Shown: positions 21,899 through 33,409, counted from the first letter of the stretch. The stretch: 64,000 nt of DNA from Ochotona curzoniae (GCF_017591425.1 NW_024466599.1:27690001-27754000), one strand, 5' to 3'. Notes: generated by a model not told the origin, from the sequence alone. A program made the numbers and translations.

Positions 21899-23537
21899 CT
21901 GAAACAATACAGAAAATGAGATCAGTGAATACACATAACCACCTCTCTAAAAGCACATATCTGAAAGTACATATTATTGTACTCTAAAAGCTTTCTATTT
22001 GCAATTATTAAATGACTTTCATGGCTATTCAACTATTCTGATACAAATCATTTCAATGCAACATTTGAAATAAATCCTGAAGATGCTTACTGAAGTATAC
22101 TTAGCAGGTTTTTGCTTTGTTGCCCTAAAGAAAGCCTCCATATTTTTCTATAAATTTCTCCCAAGCCTTCCCACAAGAACTTGCCAAATAAAAACCTTTT
22201 AGTCTCTTTGATTCCCTCCATTGTAAGTGAATCTCTTTATTTTAAATATGCAAGCTAATCAAAATTAGTTCCTTGTCAAGGTTAGTCTAAATCAACTCTT
22301 AGATTGCTCAGTATCTTTGTAATTGCTTAATTTTCCAGACTAGAAGTAGGGTAAGACATCAACTAACATCTTACATTGGAGAATATCAAAATAGGAATAT
22401 GAGAAGTTTGAGAAACTTCTTGTGCAGATAATGGAAAAACTTCAAGGAAGCTGAAGATTTGGAAAAATTATTTTATTCTTACAACTATGTCACTTCTTAG
22501 GAGTATTTCCCTGAAATTCAGATGTCCATACTCTTATCACAAGCAAACCCAATATTGCTTAATTGTATGAAACAGGATTTCCCCCCCAAAATAAAATGAA
22601 AGTATAGTAATAAATATGATGTTTAGATTGGTAAGATTCTCACTTTAACATTGTATTTCAAACAGTAACACAGTTTAGTTTACAACTACATTTTACTAAG
22701 TACATGAACTTATATAATCATCTTGTATTTCTATTATCTATATTAACTCATTTTATCCTTAAAAATGAGGATTGGGATTATTTTATTGTTTTACAAAGAT
22801 TCTGCTAAAGGGATTTTCTTGGTAAAATACTGTCTTATTTTATAATTTTAATCTAAAATTAACTTCTGAAAAGTAAACATTTCTGATGATAAATTACTAT
22901 CCTCTACCCATTTTTCAGCAAATAGCTAACAGATTGTAGATTTCAGGGGAAAAAAAACTTATGAAAATGGAATTTCCTAATTAAAGCTTATTAACACTAA
23001 CCTACTAATATAATCATTTCCCAGTGTATATAAATTTCTGCAATATGCTTAAAATAAATAATGACAAGTTGGGTATTTAAAAAAAGCAAATGATCAAAGC
23101 CTTCTACTTATTTTAATGTTAACAACTTCATGATTTTGTGAATTCTGAATTAAGATAAAAATAAACTTAAAAATATTAATATTGTATTGAAGTGTAAGAC
23201 CAAGTAGAGTTGGGACCCAAACTCCCTGTGGACATTAAACTTCCAAGTCATGGTCAATGGTACTAACAGAAAGTCTTAGGTCCTGGGGGATATGCCCTCA
23301 GAAGGGGGGCGGTGGTTACAAAGCAGGGCTGGGTCCATTCACACTCATCTGTTTTAGAGTTTTCTAGCAATTCTTCCTCAGCCCATGCTTCCTTGCCATG
23401 TGATGTTCTCTCCAGCCCTTGAGCTGGAAGACCACTGCCAAACGTCAGTCCTGGGGGCTGCCTGATCTTGGTCAGGGGACCTCCAAACTCTGAGCTGATA
23501 TACATAAAATCCAAATTGGAAACGTAAATTCACCTAC
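21899..23537 (-). other. MAP4K3: Intron w13-w14
   Basis: AT-rich intron of 1.6 kb. A faint MIR-like stretch may lie near 22690-22800, and a GC-richer patch lies near 23260-23500. No gene or well-supported repeat is seen. Confidence 0.5.
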
Positions 23538-23580
23538 CTTTGGTGGCAATGGAGGTGGAACTTTTGCTTTCATAGTTGAA
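23538..23580 (-). CDS. MAP4K3: MAP4K3 exon w13: start of proline-rich segment
   Basis: Encodes the last base of His424 and residues 425-438 (43 nt): STMKAKVPPPLPPK. PPPLPPK is a classical SH3-ligand core followed by a basic residue. Acceptor gtttctag, donor GTAGGT, leaving in phase 0 directly before PKSIFIPQ of the next exon. Confidence 0.95.
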
Positions 23581-23787
23581 CTAGAAACACAAAAAAATTA
23601 TAATTGGAGCCATTCATTTTGAAAATGGAGCATTACTAAACCATAAAATTGTTTTCTAAAGGCACAAGAAAACCCGCAAAATAACATAGCTTTTCTAAGA
23701 TGTTGAAAATGAAGTATCATTCATTAATAATTGGGTAGACATGCTTTTTTGGTTTTAAATACTACTACACTGTAATTAAAACTGAAA

Positions 23788-24110
23788 TATGGCCCAGTGA
23801 GATTGCCTAGAAGCTAAATCCTCGCCTTGCATGCCTGAAATCTATATGGGTGCTGGTACATGTCCCGGTTGGTCCATTTCTCATCCAGCTCTCTGCTTGT
23901 GGCCTGGGAAAGCAAGAAAGGATGGCTCAAAGCTTTGGACACTGCACCTGTGTGCAGAAAAAGCTCCTGGCTCCTGGTTTTGGATCAGCTTAGTTACGGT
24001 CCGTTGCAGCCACTTGAGGAGTAAACCAGTGGATAGATCGTTCTCTCTCTGTTTCCTCTCTGTAAATTGACCTTTCCAATAAAAATAAATGAATCTTTTA
24101 AAAAAATATG
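23788..24110 (+). mobile_element. C-type SINE
   Basis: Head atggcccagtgagattgcct, core tctctgcttgtggcctggga, tail tccaataaaaataaatgaat. Confidence 0.9.
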
Positions 24111-24400
24111 AAATATACGATTTCATTTTATGTCAAGTAAAAGGTAAATCCTTATTAAGAATGTAAACAACTCATATAATAAAAAGATATAGAATAAAAT
24201 ATATAACATTGTAAGCTTAATTTTTGCTATTGCTAGATTATTTTTGATGAAGCTCATCAAACACTTTGTGCTATGAAATTACATGCAAAAATAAACAAAA
24301 CTAAGATTCACTGAAACTCAGGATGAATTTTATATATTAAAAAACAACAGATTACCAGATGGTTGAAACAGGTACCAAAACAGCTAAAAGTAACCAAGCT

Positions 24401-24729
24401 TTTGGGGACCAGCGGCGTGGCCTAGTGGCTAAAATCCTGGCCTTGAACACGCCAGGATCCCATATGGGCACTGGTTCTAATCCCGGCAGCTCCACTTCCC
24501 ATCCAGCTCCCTGCTTGTGGCCTGGAAAAGCAGCAGAGGACGGCCCAAAGCTTTGGAACCCTGCTCCTGCGTGGGAGACCCGGAAGAGGTTCCTGGTTCC
24601 CGGCTTTGGATTGGCACCAGCCGTTGCGCTCACTTGGGGAGTGAATCATTAGACGGAAGATCTTCCTCTCTGTCTCTCTTCCTTTCTGTATATCTAACTT
24701 TCCAATAAATAAATAAATCTTAAAAAAAA
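24401..24729 (+). mobile_element. Young full-length C-type SINE
   Basis: Intact from ggggaccagcggcgtggcct to aataaataaataaatcttaa. Perfect 15-bp duplication aaaagtaaccaagct at 24386-24400 and 24730-24744, so this is a recent insertion. Confidence 0.96.
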
Positions 24730-24829
24730 AAAAGTAACCAAGCTCTGGCATTCCAAAGCACAGTAGTGAGAGTATAGTAACACACTTAGAACTGAAGAGA
24801 GATGCTGATAAAGTGCCAAAGAAAAGGAA

Positions 24830-24948
24830 ATATTATTTGCTTGATCTGATCAGTGTTGCTGTGCACATGTGTGGAAATACTGTATCACATTTGATAAGAA
24901 TGTGCTTGTACTAGATGCTAATAAATTTTTTAAAATTACAAGTAAACA
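24830..24948 (+). repeat. Old L1 3' terminus
   Basis: ctgatcagtgttgctgtgca and aaatactgtatcacatttga parallel the terminus at 4640-4740; ends attttttaaaatta. Confidence 0.6.
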
Positions 24949-25235
24949 AGTGATCAAGCACAAATTTCTCTAACGAGGTGGCCCAATGTGAGAATAGGGA
25001 GGGAGAATGGAATGACCTATACCTTCAATTGCCAGTCAGCTGCTTCAAAACAAAATCCACCCCCACCAAAATAAAGACTAAACATCAATACATATGTAAT
25101 AGCAAAAATATTCCCTCTTCAGAACTAAAGCTTAACATCCAAAGTATTGGATCTTTGTAGTTATTACAGCAGTTTTCAATGACTGACAGTTTACCACTAC
25201 AAGTTACTTCAGTCAATTTTTTCAAAGATTTCGTA

Positions 25236-25560
25236 AGTGTTGTGGATTAAACTGTCTCCCCAAATTATCATGTCAAAGTCCTAACCCCCAATGTAATATG
25301 TATTTGGCGACTGGGCTTTCATGAGGTGAAGATAAAGGAGGTCATGATGTTATAGCCCTAATCCTGCAGGGCGAAAGGGAAGAAAGGGGTCCCCTGCCCC
25401 TCCTTCCAACTCAACACATGCATGCAGTGAGGAAAGGTTAAGTGAGACAGCCAGAACGTGACTGCTAACAGGAGCCAGACTGGCTTGCACTTTGGTCTTG
25501 AACTTTGTGGCCTCTAGAGGTGAAAACTGAGCCCCACAAAGCACTTAGCTTGGGTCGACT
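25236..25560 (+). repeat. MaLR-type LTR relic
   Basis: aactgtctccccaaattatc, aagtcctaacccccaatgta and ttggtcttgaactttgtggc follow the order of MLT1/MST-like LTRs (tgtccccc...cctaaccccca...cttggacttctggcctcc). A solitary, decayed endogenous-retroviral LTR without coding sequence. Confidence 0.65.
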
Positions 25561-25706
25561 AATATAGCTGAAATAAAAACAACAAACTGTGCTAAGATCA
25601 GTGATATTGTATTACTTATATAAAACTGATCAGTATTTTCTGCCAGTTATAAAATCACTAAAAAAGAAGCCCTTCCCCCCCTCACCAAAATATAAATAAA
25701 ACTTAC

Positions 25707-25760
25707 TGTTTAGATTCGTCTTCATCCCCTTCATCATCCTCTAAGTGAGCCACATGTCCT
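25707..25760 (-). CDS. MAP4K3: MAP4K3 exon w12: acidic linker exon
   Basis: Encodes the last base of Arg406, residues 407-423 and two bases of His424 (54 nt). Core LEDDEGDEDES has eight acidic residues out of eleven, in a Ser/acidic region that may be a phosphorylation or turnover (PEST-like) segment; that role is inference. Acceptor ttcctttag, donor GTAAGT. Confidence 0.94.
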
Positions 25761-25826
25761 CTAAAGGAAAACAGTAACACCCTTGGTATTAAACAGTCTT
25801 TAACAAACAGTATCAAGAACTTAGGA

Positions 25827-26130
25827 GGGCAGGTACTGTGGCATTACACATAAAGCCACCGCTTGTGGTGCTGGTATCCCATATTGATATAAGAAGTGGG
25901 TACTCCACCTTCCATCCAGCTCCCTGCTAATGTGCCTGGGAAAGCAGAGGAAGACATCCCCAGATGCCTGGGCCCCTAGTGGGAGACCCAGAAGAAGCTC
26001 TGGGCTCCTGGATTCAGACTAGTCCAGCTTTCTTTGTTGTAGCCATTAGAGGAGTAGTAATCAGCAGATGGAAAAGCTCTCTCTCTACTCTTTAAGTAAA
26101 TAAATATATATATATATTTTTTTTTTAAAA
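25827..26130 (+). mobile_element. C-type SINE
   Basis: Head ggagggcaggtactgtggca, tggtatcccatattgatata, tail aaataaatatatatatat. Confidence 0.85.
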
Positions 26131-26303
26131 AAAGGAAATTTAGGGCTACTGCAAGACAGAATTTTATTTCTATATCTCTGTAAGACAAATTATGAATCAA
26201 AACAACACAATCAGACAAGTGATAGAGAATGGAGCAAACTGATTTTACTCATCTTGTGACATAAAGAATAAAATATTTTAGTTCAACAAAGAATTTAAAT
26301 TAC

Positions 26304-26342
26304 CGCTGATGTAATTCTTCTTCAACAGACTTTAGAAGACTC
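26304..26342 (-). CDS. MAP4K3: MAP4K3 exon w11: 39-nt microexon-like linker exon
   Basis: Encodes the last base of Lys393, residues 394-405 (SLLKSVEEELHQ) and two bases of Arg406. The shortest exon in the window, a predicted helical, charged segment. Acceptor cttttaag (AAG) and donor GTAATT are both modest. Length is a multiple of three, so skipping would keep frame but change the split codon. Confidence 0.93.
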
Positions 26343-27242
26343 CTTAAAAGAAAATGGAAAAACTGATATAAATGCATTAGCAAGGAAATATCAAGCACCT
26401 TTTTAAAATTACTTTGTCCATAGTAATAGTTTGAATGACTTTTTCTTACCAGTTATTGAAAATCTGCAATAGTGATGAACCTCTGTACTATAACACACCA
26501 AGTTATACTAAAGATACCTCTACTTTCTATTGCTAAGACCTTCATATATGTATTTTAAATGGACAAAATAAATAAATCCTAATATGTACTGAAAAATACC
26601 AATTCAAACAGAAGACAACCCACTATGAAACGTCACAACAGTACTGACAAAACAATAACTGCAGGGTTGGAGTCAAGGAAATCCAGGACTCAAAGTTTGC
26701 CTGGAATATTATGTCTAACACCTGAAATTATATTTTTTTTTCTTAAAATAAGGAAGGAGACACACTTTTAAAAAACATGCTATCAGGCAATCCTACAAAA
26801 TGAAACTCCACATGTTGGATCTCTCTGCGGAAGCATGCATGCATGTGATGTGAATACACGAATGTAGTAGCACTTGGCTTTCACAAAAGACACTCACTTA
26901 CCTGAAGGATCTGTTCTCCAGTGGTGCACTGGGCAAACACATTTACACTTTTGGGAGACTAAGCCTGTATTAGACCAGGTGTGAGGATTTTACCATTAGG
27001 AGCAGCATATACAACTTTAATCTTCAGGAATGTAAGAGAGGATTTAAGGCATTCCTGAAGTTACCTTACTTCTTCTCACTGCAAATTCATGCAGCATACT
27101 TCCTATACCATATCCTTCAAGTATAAAAAGTCAATAGATGCCTCACAGTAAGTGGGAAAGAGAGAATATAATTACTGGGATAAGAATGAGTCAGCATACA
27201 ATTTACTCTCTCTGAAAGCATCTTACAATCATTTTTCCTTTC

Positions 27243-27252
27243 ATATATATAT

Positions 27253-27284
<32 letters not shown>
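27243..27284. repeat. AT/GT microsatellite
   Basis: (AT)n grading into uninterrupted (GT)n. Confidence 0.98.
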
Positions 27285-27289
<5 letters not shown>

Positions 27290-27479
27290 CTTCTTTTAGA
27301 ATTATCGTAACATAAAATCAGAGAAACTGGGAGGGAAGCAGGCTTTAGCTATCAAAGTTTTAAAGAGGACAGTTCAATAACAATATAATTTTTAAGAACT
27401 CACAGAGTTAAGAACCCAGAGTGATACATGACTTGGGAAAACCATAAACTAACTGCACAAGGCACATTCCATGGATTCA

Positions 27480-27840
27480 AAAATTGACCCACCACAGTCA
27501 AATATATTATTTGCAAAGTTCTCCACTCTATGATGGACTATGTCAATCAGTGGATTCTTCAAAGACCTCATCATGCTTAGAGTGGCAAGACTGGCAGCGA
27601 TTCCTAACTGGTGAACTATCAAAACCACTTGAGCAAGAACCTCGGAGCAAACCCTTTATCTGGGACCTGGGGAGGGTGGAAAATTGGGTGGGCCTTCTCC
27701 CTTAATACCCCCCTTTAAACATGAAGGAAGTAATATGGAAATAATAGTTTTACCCACTTTCCTATAACCCTTGAACCTTTTTACCCTAATTAACTATGTA
27801 AAGATCGTAAAAAATAAAAAAAATTAATAAAAAGAAAAAA
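27480..27840 (+). mobile_element. Probable lagomorph L1 3' end
   Basis: tttatctgggacctggggag, tgggtgggccttctccctta, taacccttgaacctttttac, then an A-rich tail. The order agrees with rabbit L1 3' UTRs as I recall them. Confidence 0.65.
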
Positions 27841-27989
27841 GAAAAAAAACCCCAAAAAACCAAAGTTCTCCAAGGGCTGGCATTAGAAGGCAAGAGCTTC
27901 TGCCTCCAGGCAGTTAGCAAATGCTGAGCCACTTGGGAGCACAGGTGCCTGAATCTGAATCCTGCTGCAGCACTGCAGGCTGGTCTTGG

Positions 27990-28095
27990 GGAGTGCTTCA
28001 TTTCCCAGATACTAAAATGAGAAGTACAATAGTACTTTGGAGTTTCTGTATGAAGATGATGAATGAGTGACTGTAAAGAGCTCAGAAAGGTAATT
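27990..28095 (+). repeat. MIR fragment
   Basis: tcatttcccagatactaaaa, gagaagtacaatagtacttt and aaagagctcagaaagg resemble the MIR core and 3' half (cagtttcctcatctgtaaaa, taatagtacct, aaagcgcttagaa). Confidence 0.7.
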
Positions 28096-28499
28096 TAGGA
28101 CATAGTAAGGATTTGCTTGGTGTTTCCTGTGTTATTGACTAAGGACAGTTTCTTTAAACTACCAAGTTCTCAAACAGTGGTCCTACAGTCCTGGGAGTCT
28201 GTTAACCTCTTGGAGGGGATCCACAAGGTACAACCATTTTGGTAAAACCATTTTACTAATACATGATATTTTTCTCACTCTTAAAAAAAAAGCTTACACA
28301 GTTTTAACATGTTACATAGTGAAGACTATTAGATATATGACATAATAGATTAAATCAATGGAAGATAAGAACATTTGGCTTTCTCTTATTAGGACAATGT
28401 TAACAGAATCTGTAAAAAATGCAAAATGTTATTTTTTCACTCATTTTGTTTCAGGAAAATAGCTATTTTTCATAAAAACGGGGCAGACATTTGCTAGTA

Positions 28500-28760
28500 T
28501 TTAAAACTGCTTTGAATGTCTGGATCCCCTATCAAAATGCCTAGGTTTGAGTACTGGCTCTGCTCTTAATTCCAGTTTCTTGTTCACATGCACCTGGGCA
28601 TGCAGCAGACGATGGTACAAGCAACTGAGACCCTTTCGTTCATGTGGGAACCTGGGTTGACCTGACCCAGCTCCAGCTGTTGCAGGTATTTGAGGAAGGA
28701 GTCAGGAATGTAAGCTCTTTATCTTTTTGCCTTTCAAATAAATCATTAATTAAAAAAAAA
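28500..28760 (+). mobile_element. C-type SINE, old
   Basis: aaaatgcctaggtttgagta, cagctccagctgttgcaggt, tail tttcaaataaatcattaatt. Inserted in the hAT fossil. Confidence 0.75.
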
Positions 28761-28875
28761 TCATTGGCAGGCCTTAAGAAAATGCTTGTTGCATGACACT
28801 AATGTATACTTGTTGCCTCTACGTTTCACAAGAGCAATCAGTGGTTTTACAAGGAAGCCACTGTAAAAAACAGTG

Positions 28876-29188
28876 GCAATGGACCTGACGCGTTAGCCTA
28901 GTGGCTAAACTCCTTGCCTTGCATGTGCCTGGATCCCATGTGGGCACCAGTTCTGGTCCTAGTGGCCCCACTATTCAGCTCCCTGCTTGTGGTCTGGGAG
29001 GGCAGTCGAGGACGGCTGAAAGCCTTGGGACCCTGCACCTGCGTGGGAGACCTGGAAGAGCTCCTGGCTCCTTTTCAAATCAGCTCTGGCTGTTGTGGTC
29101 AGTTGGGGAGTTAGTGGATGGAAGATATTCCTGTCTCTCCTCCTCTCTGTATGACTGACTTTTCAATAAAACAAACAAACAAACAAAA
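28876..29188 (+). mobile_element. C-type SINE
   Basis: Head gacctgacgcgttagcctag, core ccctgcttgtggtctgggag, tail tttcaataaaacaaacaaac. Confidence 0.9.
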
Positions 29189-29220
29189 CCCAGTGGCACT
29201 TCAAGTGGCACTTAAGGCTT

Positions 29221-29562
29221 TTTTAAAACATTGATTTGAAAGGTAGAGTTACAAAGAGAGAAAGAAACAGTTATGGGGATGGGGTGGGGAGAAAGAGAGA
29301 GATCTTCATTTGTTGACTCACTCCCCAGATTGCTGCAACTTCTGGGGCTGAGCCAGGCCTCAGCCAGGAGCTTTATATGGATCTTGCGTGTAGGCAAAAG
29401 GACCCAAGCACCCAAGCAATTGCAGCATCTTCTACTGCTTTCCTAGGCACATTAGAAGGGAACTGGATGAGAAGTGGAGTAGCTAGGACTTGAACTGGTG
29501 CTTATATGGGATGATGGCTTTGTAGGTGGAAGCTTAACTCACTGTACCACAAGGTCAGCCTC
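29221..29562 (-). mobile_element. C-type SINE
   Basis: ttgatttgaaaggtagagtt tail side, gatgagaagtggagtagcta, head actgtaccacaaggtcagcc. Confidence 0.85.
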
Positions 29563-30834
29563 TCAATATATATAGATATATGGGGCTAATGATAACATAC
29601 AATGAATACATTATTATTTTAAAATAAGTTAATACATATTTTTGAAAAGTTCTAAGTTCAATTCAAGTATTAAGCTGTTAACACCCAACAACATTATAAA
29701 TACTGGTTGCTGTCACAGCCAATAGCACAAACACTGATATGTAATACTTATAAATCACAGTTATGTAGAGTCCTCAATAATTTGTAAGACTTTAAAGGCA
29801 CTGTGAGACCAGAAGTTTAAGAAGTGCTGTTTCAAACTCTATTGCTCAATTATCTATGAATTGGATGGTGAACTTCTGCACCACTTTAGAAGATATGGAA
29901 AAATGCTTCTTGAGAAGCACGTGACAGTATTTTTTTAACAATATTTTTTGAGGCATTTCTCTCTATAGCAGAAAATATTATGATTTGAAAATAGTAAAAA
30001 AAAAGTTAAATGTGCTTTTATTTTTAGTTATCACACTGAATCAGATTTATATAATCTTTTATGTTCTAAAAAAGAATCTTCATCAGTTCTTCAACAATAA
30101 GAAAAAGGCTGAATAATAGCATAAAAAGCCAGCTGGCCATCGCATAGGAAATGATGTATTTTTATTCATCTATTTGTAAAACTCTTTGTGTTGAGATATT
30201 ATGGTAACAAAGTCATGGAATTCACAAAGTTTTATTGAAAAGTCGGATGTATGGTTTACTAGTAAGGCTTTAAAGAGCAGAAAATGAAACCTGACTAGAT
30301 TTTGTTACATGTCCCATTTTCCATTAAATGCAGAGAATAAAACATGACACTGATTGACTCACCAAGACTGAGGGCTTCAAGTAAACAATATCACTGTTCA
30401 ATAGTCTATTATCTACTATAACATTTTTAGAAAATAAAACTCAAAATGAAATAAAAATAATGTTTTTGGATATTGAATTATGCAGTCAATCTAAAATGAC
30501 CAGGAAATCTTGAAAAAATGGTTGGCAAACACAGATTTAACTGATGAAGTGCGGAAACTGGCTTAGGATAAATCTAAACCCATTACAAAAATACCCAGCC
30601 CATTTTAATTAGCTAAGGAATTCAAGTTGCAGATTCCTAAGACCTTTCAAATTGTCATATTATTCCCCAGATAGCCCAGGTATATTTTAATAAAATCTCC
30701 CTAATTATCTAAAACAAAGAACAGTTTTATTTATTCATTTACCCCCTTAGTGTGGCCATCAGCAACGACTGACTGATAAACTCTTATAAATTAGGGCAAC
30801 TAACAGGAATCTACCAAACCCTAAAAGTGTTACA

Positions 30835-30965
30835 GGCTTTACAATGATTATCCCATTTTTCCCTTTGCACCCTGAAAGTACTATTGTAACCCCCATTTTA
30901 CTAGAGACAATGAGGTAAAACTTCCCAAGTCCCAGTTTACAGGAAAGGTCAGTTCTCACTTAGGA
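30835..30965 (-). repeat. MIR fragment
   Basis: attatcccatttttcccttt, gtactattgtaacccccatt, ttactagagacaatgaggta follow the reversed MIR order (attatccccattttacagatgagg). Confidence 0.65.
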
Positions 30966-31263
30966 TTTGGCACTCACTACTATTCTCAGTTGTGCCAGAC
31001 ATTGTGGAGTTTAGTTTTCTTTTTGTCCTATTAAATTATTACAGAAGTTGTTTTTAAGAAGTTGTTTTTAGAATGTTTGCTCTACAGTAAAAACAAAACC
31101 AGAAGTAATTCTTAACAATAATCCACAACCAAATAATAATTATTAAGATAATTTCTTTTGTTGGTATTGAATAAATGGTAGGAGAAGATGACCCGGGTGA
31201 TAGCAGAAATCAAAAGAAAAGATGAAACTCCATTTTAGATGAAAACACACATATTTTCTGTTT

Positions 31264-31392
31264 AGAGGAAAGGGCAGGGAAGGGGAGGGGAGGTGAGGGA
31301 AGGAACAAGAAGGGGGAGAAGGGGAAAGGGAAGGAGAACAGACAAAAGAGAGAGGAGAAGAAAGAGAAGGAAAGAAAGAAAAATAAAGAAAA
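31264..31392 (+). repeat. Homopurine GGGA/GAAA tract
   Basis: About 130 bp of nearly pure A/G on the plus strand (only isolated T and C interruptions). The MAP4K3 transcript carries the polypyrimidine complement. No unit repeats perfectly. Confidence 0.95.
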
Positions 31393-32667
31393 GTGTCTAT
31401 GGAACAATTCTAATTACATAGTCCTCCATGGTCTGGAATAGGTAGAAAACCATCAGTGAAAATCTGTCTGACCTATGGAGAAAGCAGGAAATCCTGTGAG
31501 TTTTAAATGCTGCCTAGTCACAGAATAAAGCAGATGTATCGGTACAGGAAGAGAAGTGCTATAATCCATGCTCATGTCCCATGTATGTATAGACCCGTAC
31601 ACGAAACACAGCCAAAGGTCAAACTTTTGGCCAACCTACCTTGCCAGTGACTCGTTATATAGAATATAGTTCCTTAAGCAGGGATCCAATTAATCAAAAA
31701 ATGAATGTCGGGCAAATTATTAGCATTTTACCTAGCCAAAATAATTATATAATGAAAACGTCTAATAATCAGAAATCAGACAATGGGAACTTTTGGAACT
31801 AGGAAACGTATTTTGTGAGGAATCTTTTTTCCTGTATTTTGCAAGTATATTTTAAGTAAACTAAAACTGGTAAATGAAATATTTTTTCAAATTGTTTGTT
31901 AAAATACATTAAAATTTGCTAATAGAGTCCTTAAAACTAATGGTTTCATATTTAGAAAAAATAATTTAAAAATACTTCAGAAGTTTTTATTTGCTAATCT
32001 AGTAGACAAACTCCTTTGTTTTCTACCAATAAATTAAGACAAGTGACAAAATAACAGACGATTTAGAGAAACAGCAAACAGTTTAGGTAAAATTTAGGTT
32101 TTGTACAGGGAAATTTTACACTTATTTTCAAGATTGAGAACCACAAAAGCTAACAGTAATGATCTATAGACTGAATAATAATGTAAAATGAATTTTATTT
32201 TAAAAGAGCCCTCAATATTTACTAAAATTAAAAAATGAAAAAAGCATTAATCTAGGTGGTGACTAAAAGCCTTTTCTATGCATTAGAAAAAGCACAAATG
32301 AGTAAAAGTTAAACATTTAATTTATAAAAATAGAAACATGGTTTTCAATTATCATTATTAAAATTAAGCCACTTCAGTCACTATTTCATAGTTGCTTCAC
32401 TTAAAATATGGGAATATATGTCTCAAGTCTCTAAAAGAACTAAAATTTTAAATTGTTCTGGTCATTAAAAAAAATCTACATTGCTAGAAAAGATTTTATA
32501 AATTCAAATAATTATCTCCTTTTAAGTTACTTTTCTGCTGATACTTTACCCAAAAACTTAGGAAATAAGATTAGAAAATTAATAGGGTCCTGGTCCACCT
32601 TTCACTGACTCTGGTATAGAAACAACTTGAATGCTTGAAGCTTGCAGGGCTGCCTGTTCAGCACTAT

Positions 32668-32909
32668 GCTCCTATTGTGGGGAACCTTTTCTCATGCCAA
32701 GGCCCATTTGGAAATCTGTAACATCATTTGTGGGCCATACAAAATTATCAACTTAAAAATTAGCTTGCAACCAATTAATTCAATTTTGACCTCTTCCCAA
32801 GTACTACCTTGGGAGTGCTATGATTTCAGGGCCTTATGCTATATGACCAGTGGTGCTGAACTGAAGCATCCCTCAACTCCCTCGCTAAACTGCCTGGGGT
32901 AGAACAGGC
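32668..32909 (+). mobile_element. Diverged relative of the 15634 hAT-type element
   Basis: tgtggggaaccttttctcat, gccaaggcccatttggaaat, ctgtaacatcattt, aacttaaaaattagcttgca align with 15640-15740. The far end (cctggggtagaacag) may be the inverse terminus. No clear duplication. Confidence 0.65.
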
Positions 32910-33350
32910 ATTGGATAACTGCTGAATTTACTTTTTGCAATAACAGCATAGCTTCTAAAAGCTACAATGTTAAGATGAAGATTTCTATGTAATGTGAATA
33001 ATCCTAGCTATTTTCAGTGGGCAGCATGACAGGAGTTGTTTTGTCAGGAATAAACCAGTCAACTTTAGAAATAAATCAATTGTTGAATATATGTTAATCT
33101 TTGTTTGGAACATATTTAGCTTTCTTTAACAGGAAGAGTAGCAAAGTAATCTGATAATGAAAACTAAGCTGATCTTCCCCCTCATGACAAATCATTGAAG
33201 TGTTGAGTGGGGAAGCACTGGAAAAAGGTTTAAAGCATATTCTAAAATATATCTACCACTCCCACGTAATTTACTACCTTAAATATTAAAATATAAAGAC
33301 AATCTAATTATTCTTGAATTTAAACAATATTTTAAGAGAACTTTACTTAC

Positions 33351-33409
33351 TTGTTTCCACCTAAAAAGTAACTACTTTGGTGTCCTTGTCCATATTCTAG
33401 TTGTAGATC
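33351..33409 (-). CDS. MAP4K3: MAP4K3 exon w10: linker
   Basis: Encodes residues 374-392 plus two bases of Lys393 (59 nt): DLQLEYGQGHQSSYFLGGN. Two Ser replace the Gly-Gly I recall in human, and Gly replaces Ala, showing a relaxed linker. Acceptor tattattag, donor GTAAGT. Entry in phase 0 lets it follow w8 directly if w9 is skipped. Confidence 0.94.

Larger units (their letters stand above)
23581..25706 (-). other. MAP4K3: Intron w12-w13
   Basis: Holds two plus SINEs (23788-24110 and the young copy 24401-24729), an old L1 3' end (24830-24948) and a MaLR-like LTR relic (25236-25560). Confidence 0.75.
28160..29835 (+). mobile_element. hAT (Tip100-like) transposon fossil split by SINEs
   Basis: The left part (28160-28495) has gttctcaaacagtggtccta, aggggatccacaaggtacaa and aaaatagctatttttcataa. 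The right part (about 29570-29835) has agagtcctcaataatttgta and ccagaagtttaagaagtgct, the matching other end. Three SINEs interrupt it. No coding capacity remains. Confidence 0.7.
26343..33350 (-). other. MAP4K3: Intron w10-w11, 7 kb
   Basis: Contains a GT microsatellite (27243-27284), an L1 3' end (27480-27840), a MIR (27990-28095), a hAT relic split by three SINEs (28160-29835), a MIR (30835-30965), a homopurine tract (31264-31392) and a hAT-like copy (32668-32909). Nothing is recognised in 26350-27230, 29850-30830 or 31400-32660. Confidence 0.65.

Noticed and set aside
24352..24751. Several overlapping frames on both strands of 90-110 codons
   Set aside because: They are translations of a tRNA-derived SINE; the same peptides (such as LPACGLGKQ) recur at many SINE copies.
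25236..25560. Endogenous retrovirus with genes
   Set aside because: Only a decayed solitary LTR-like sequence; no gag, pol or env similarity nearby.
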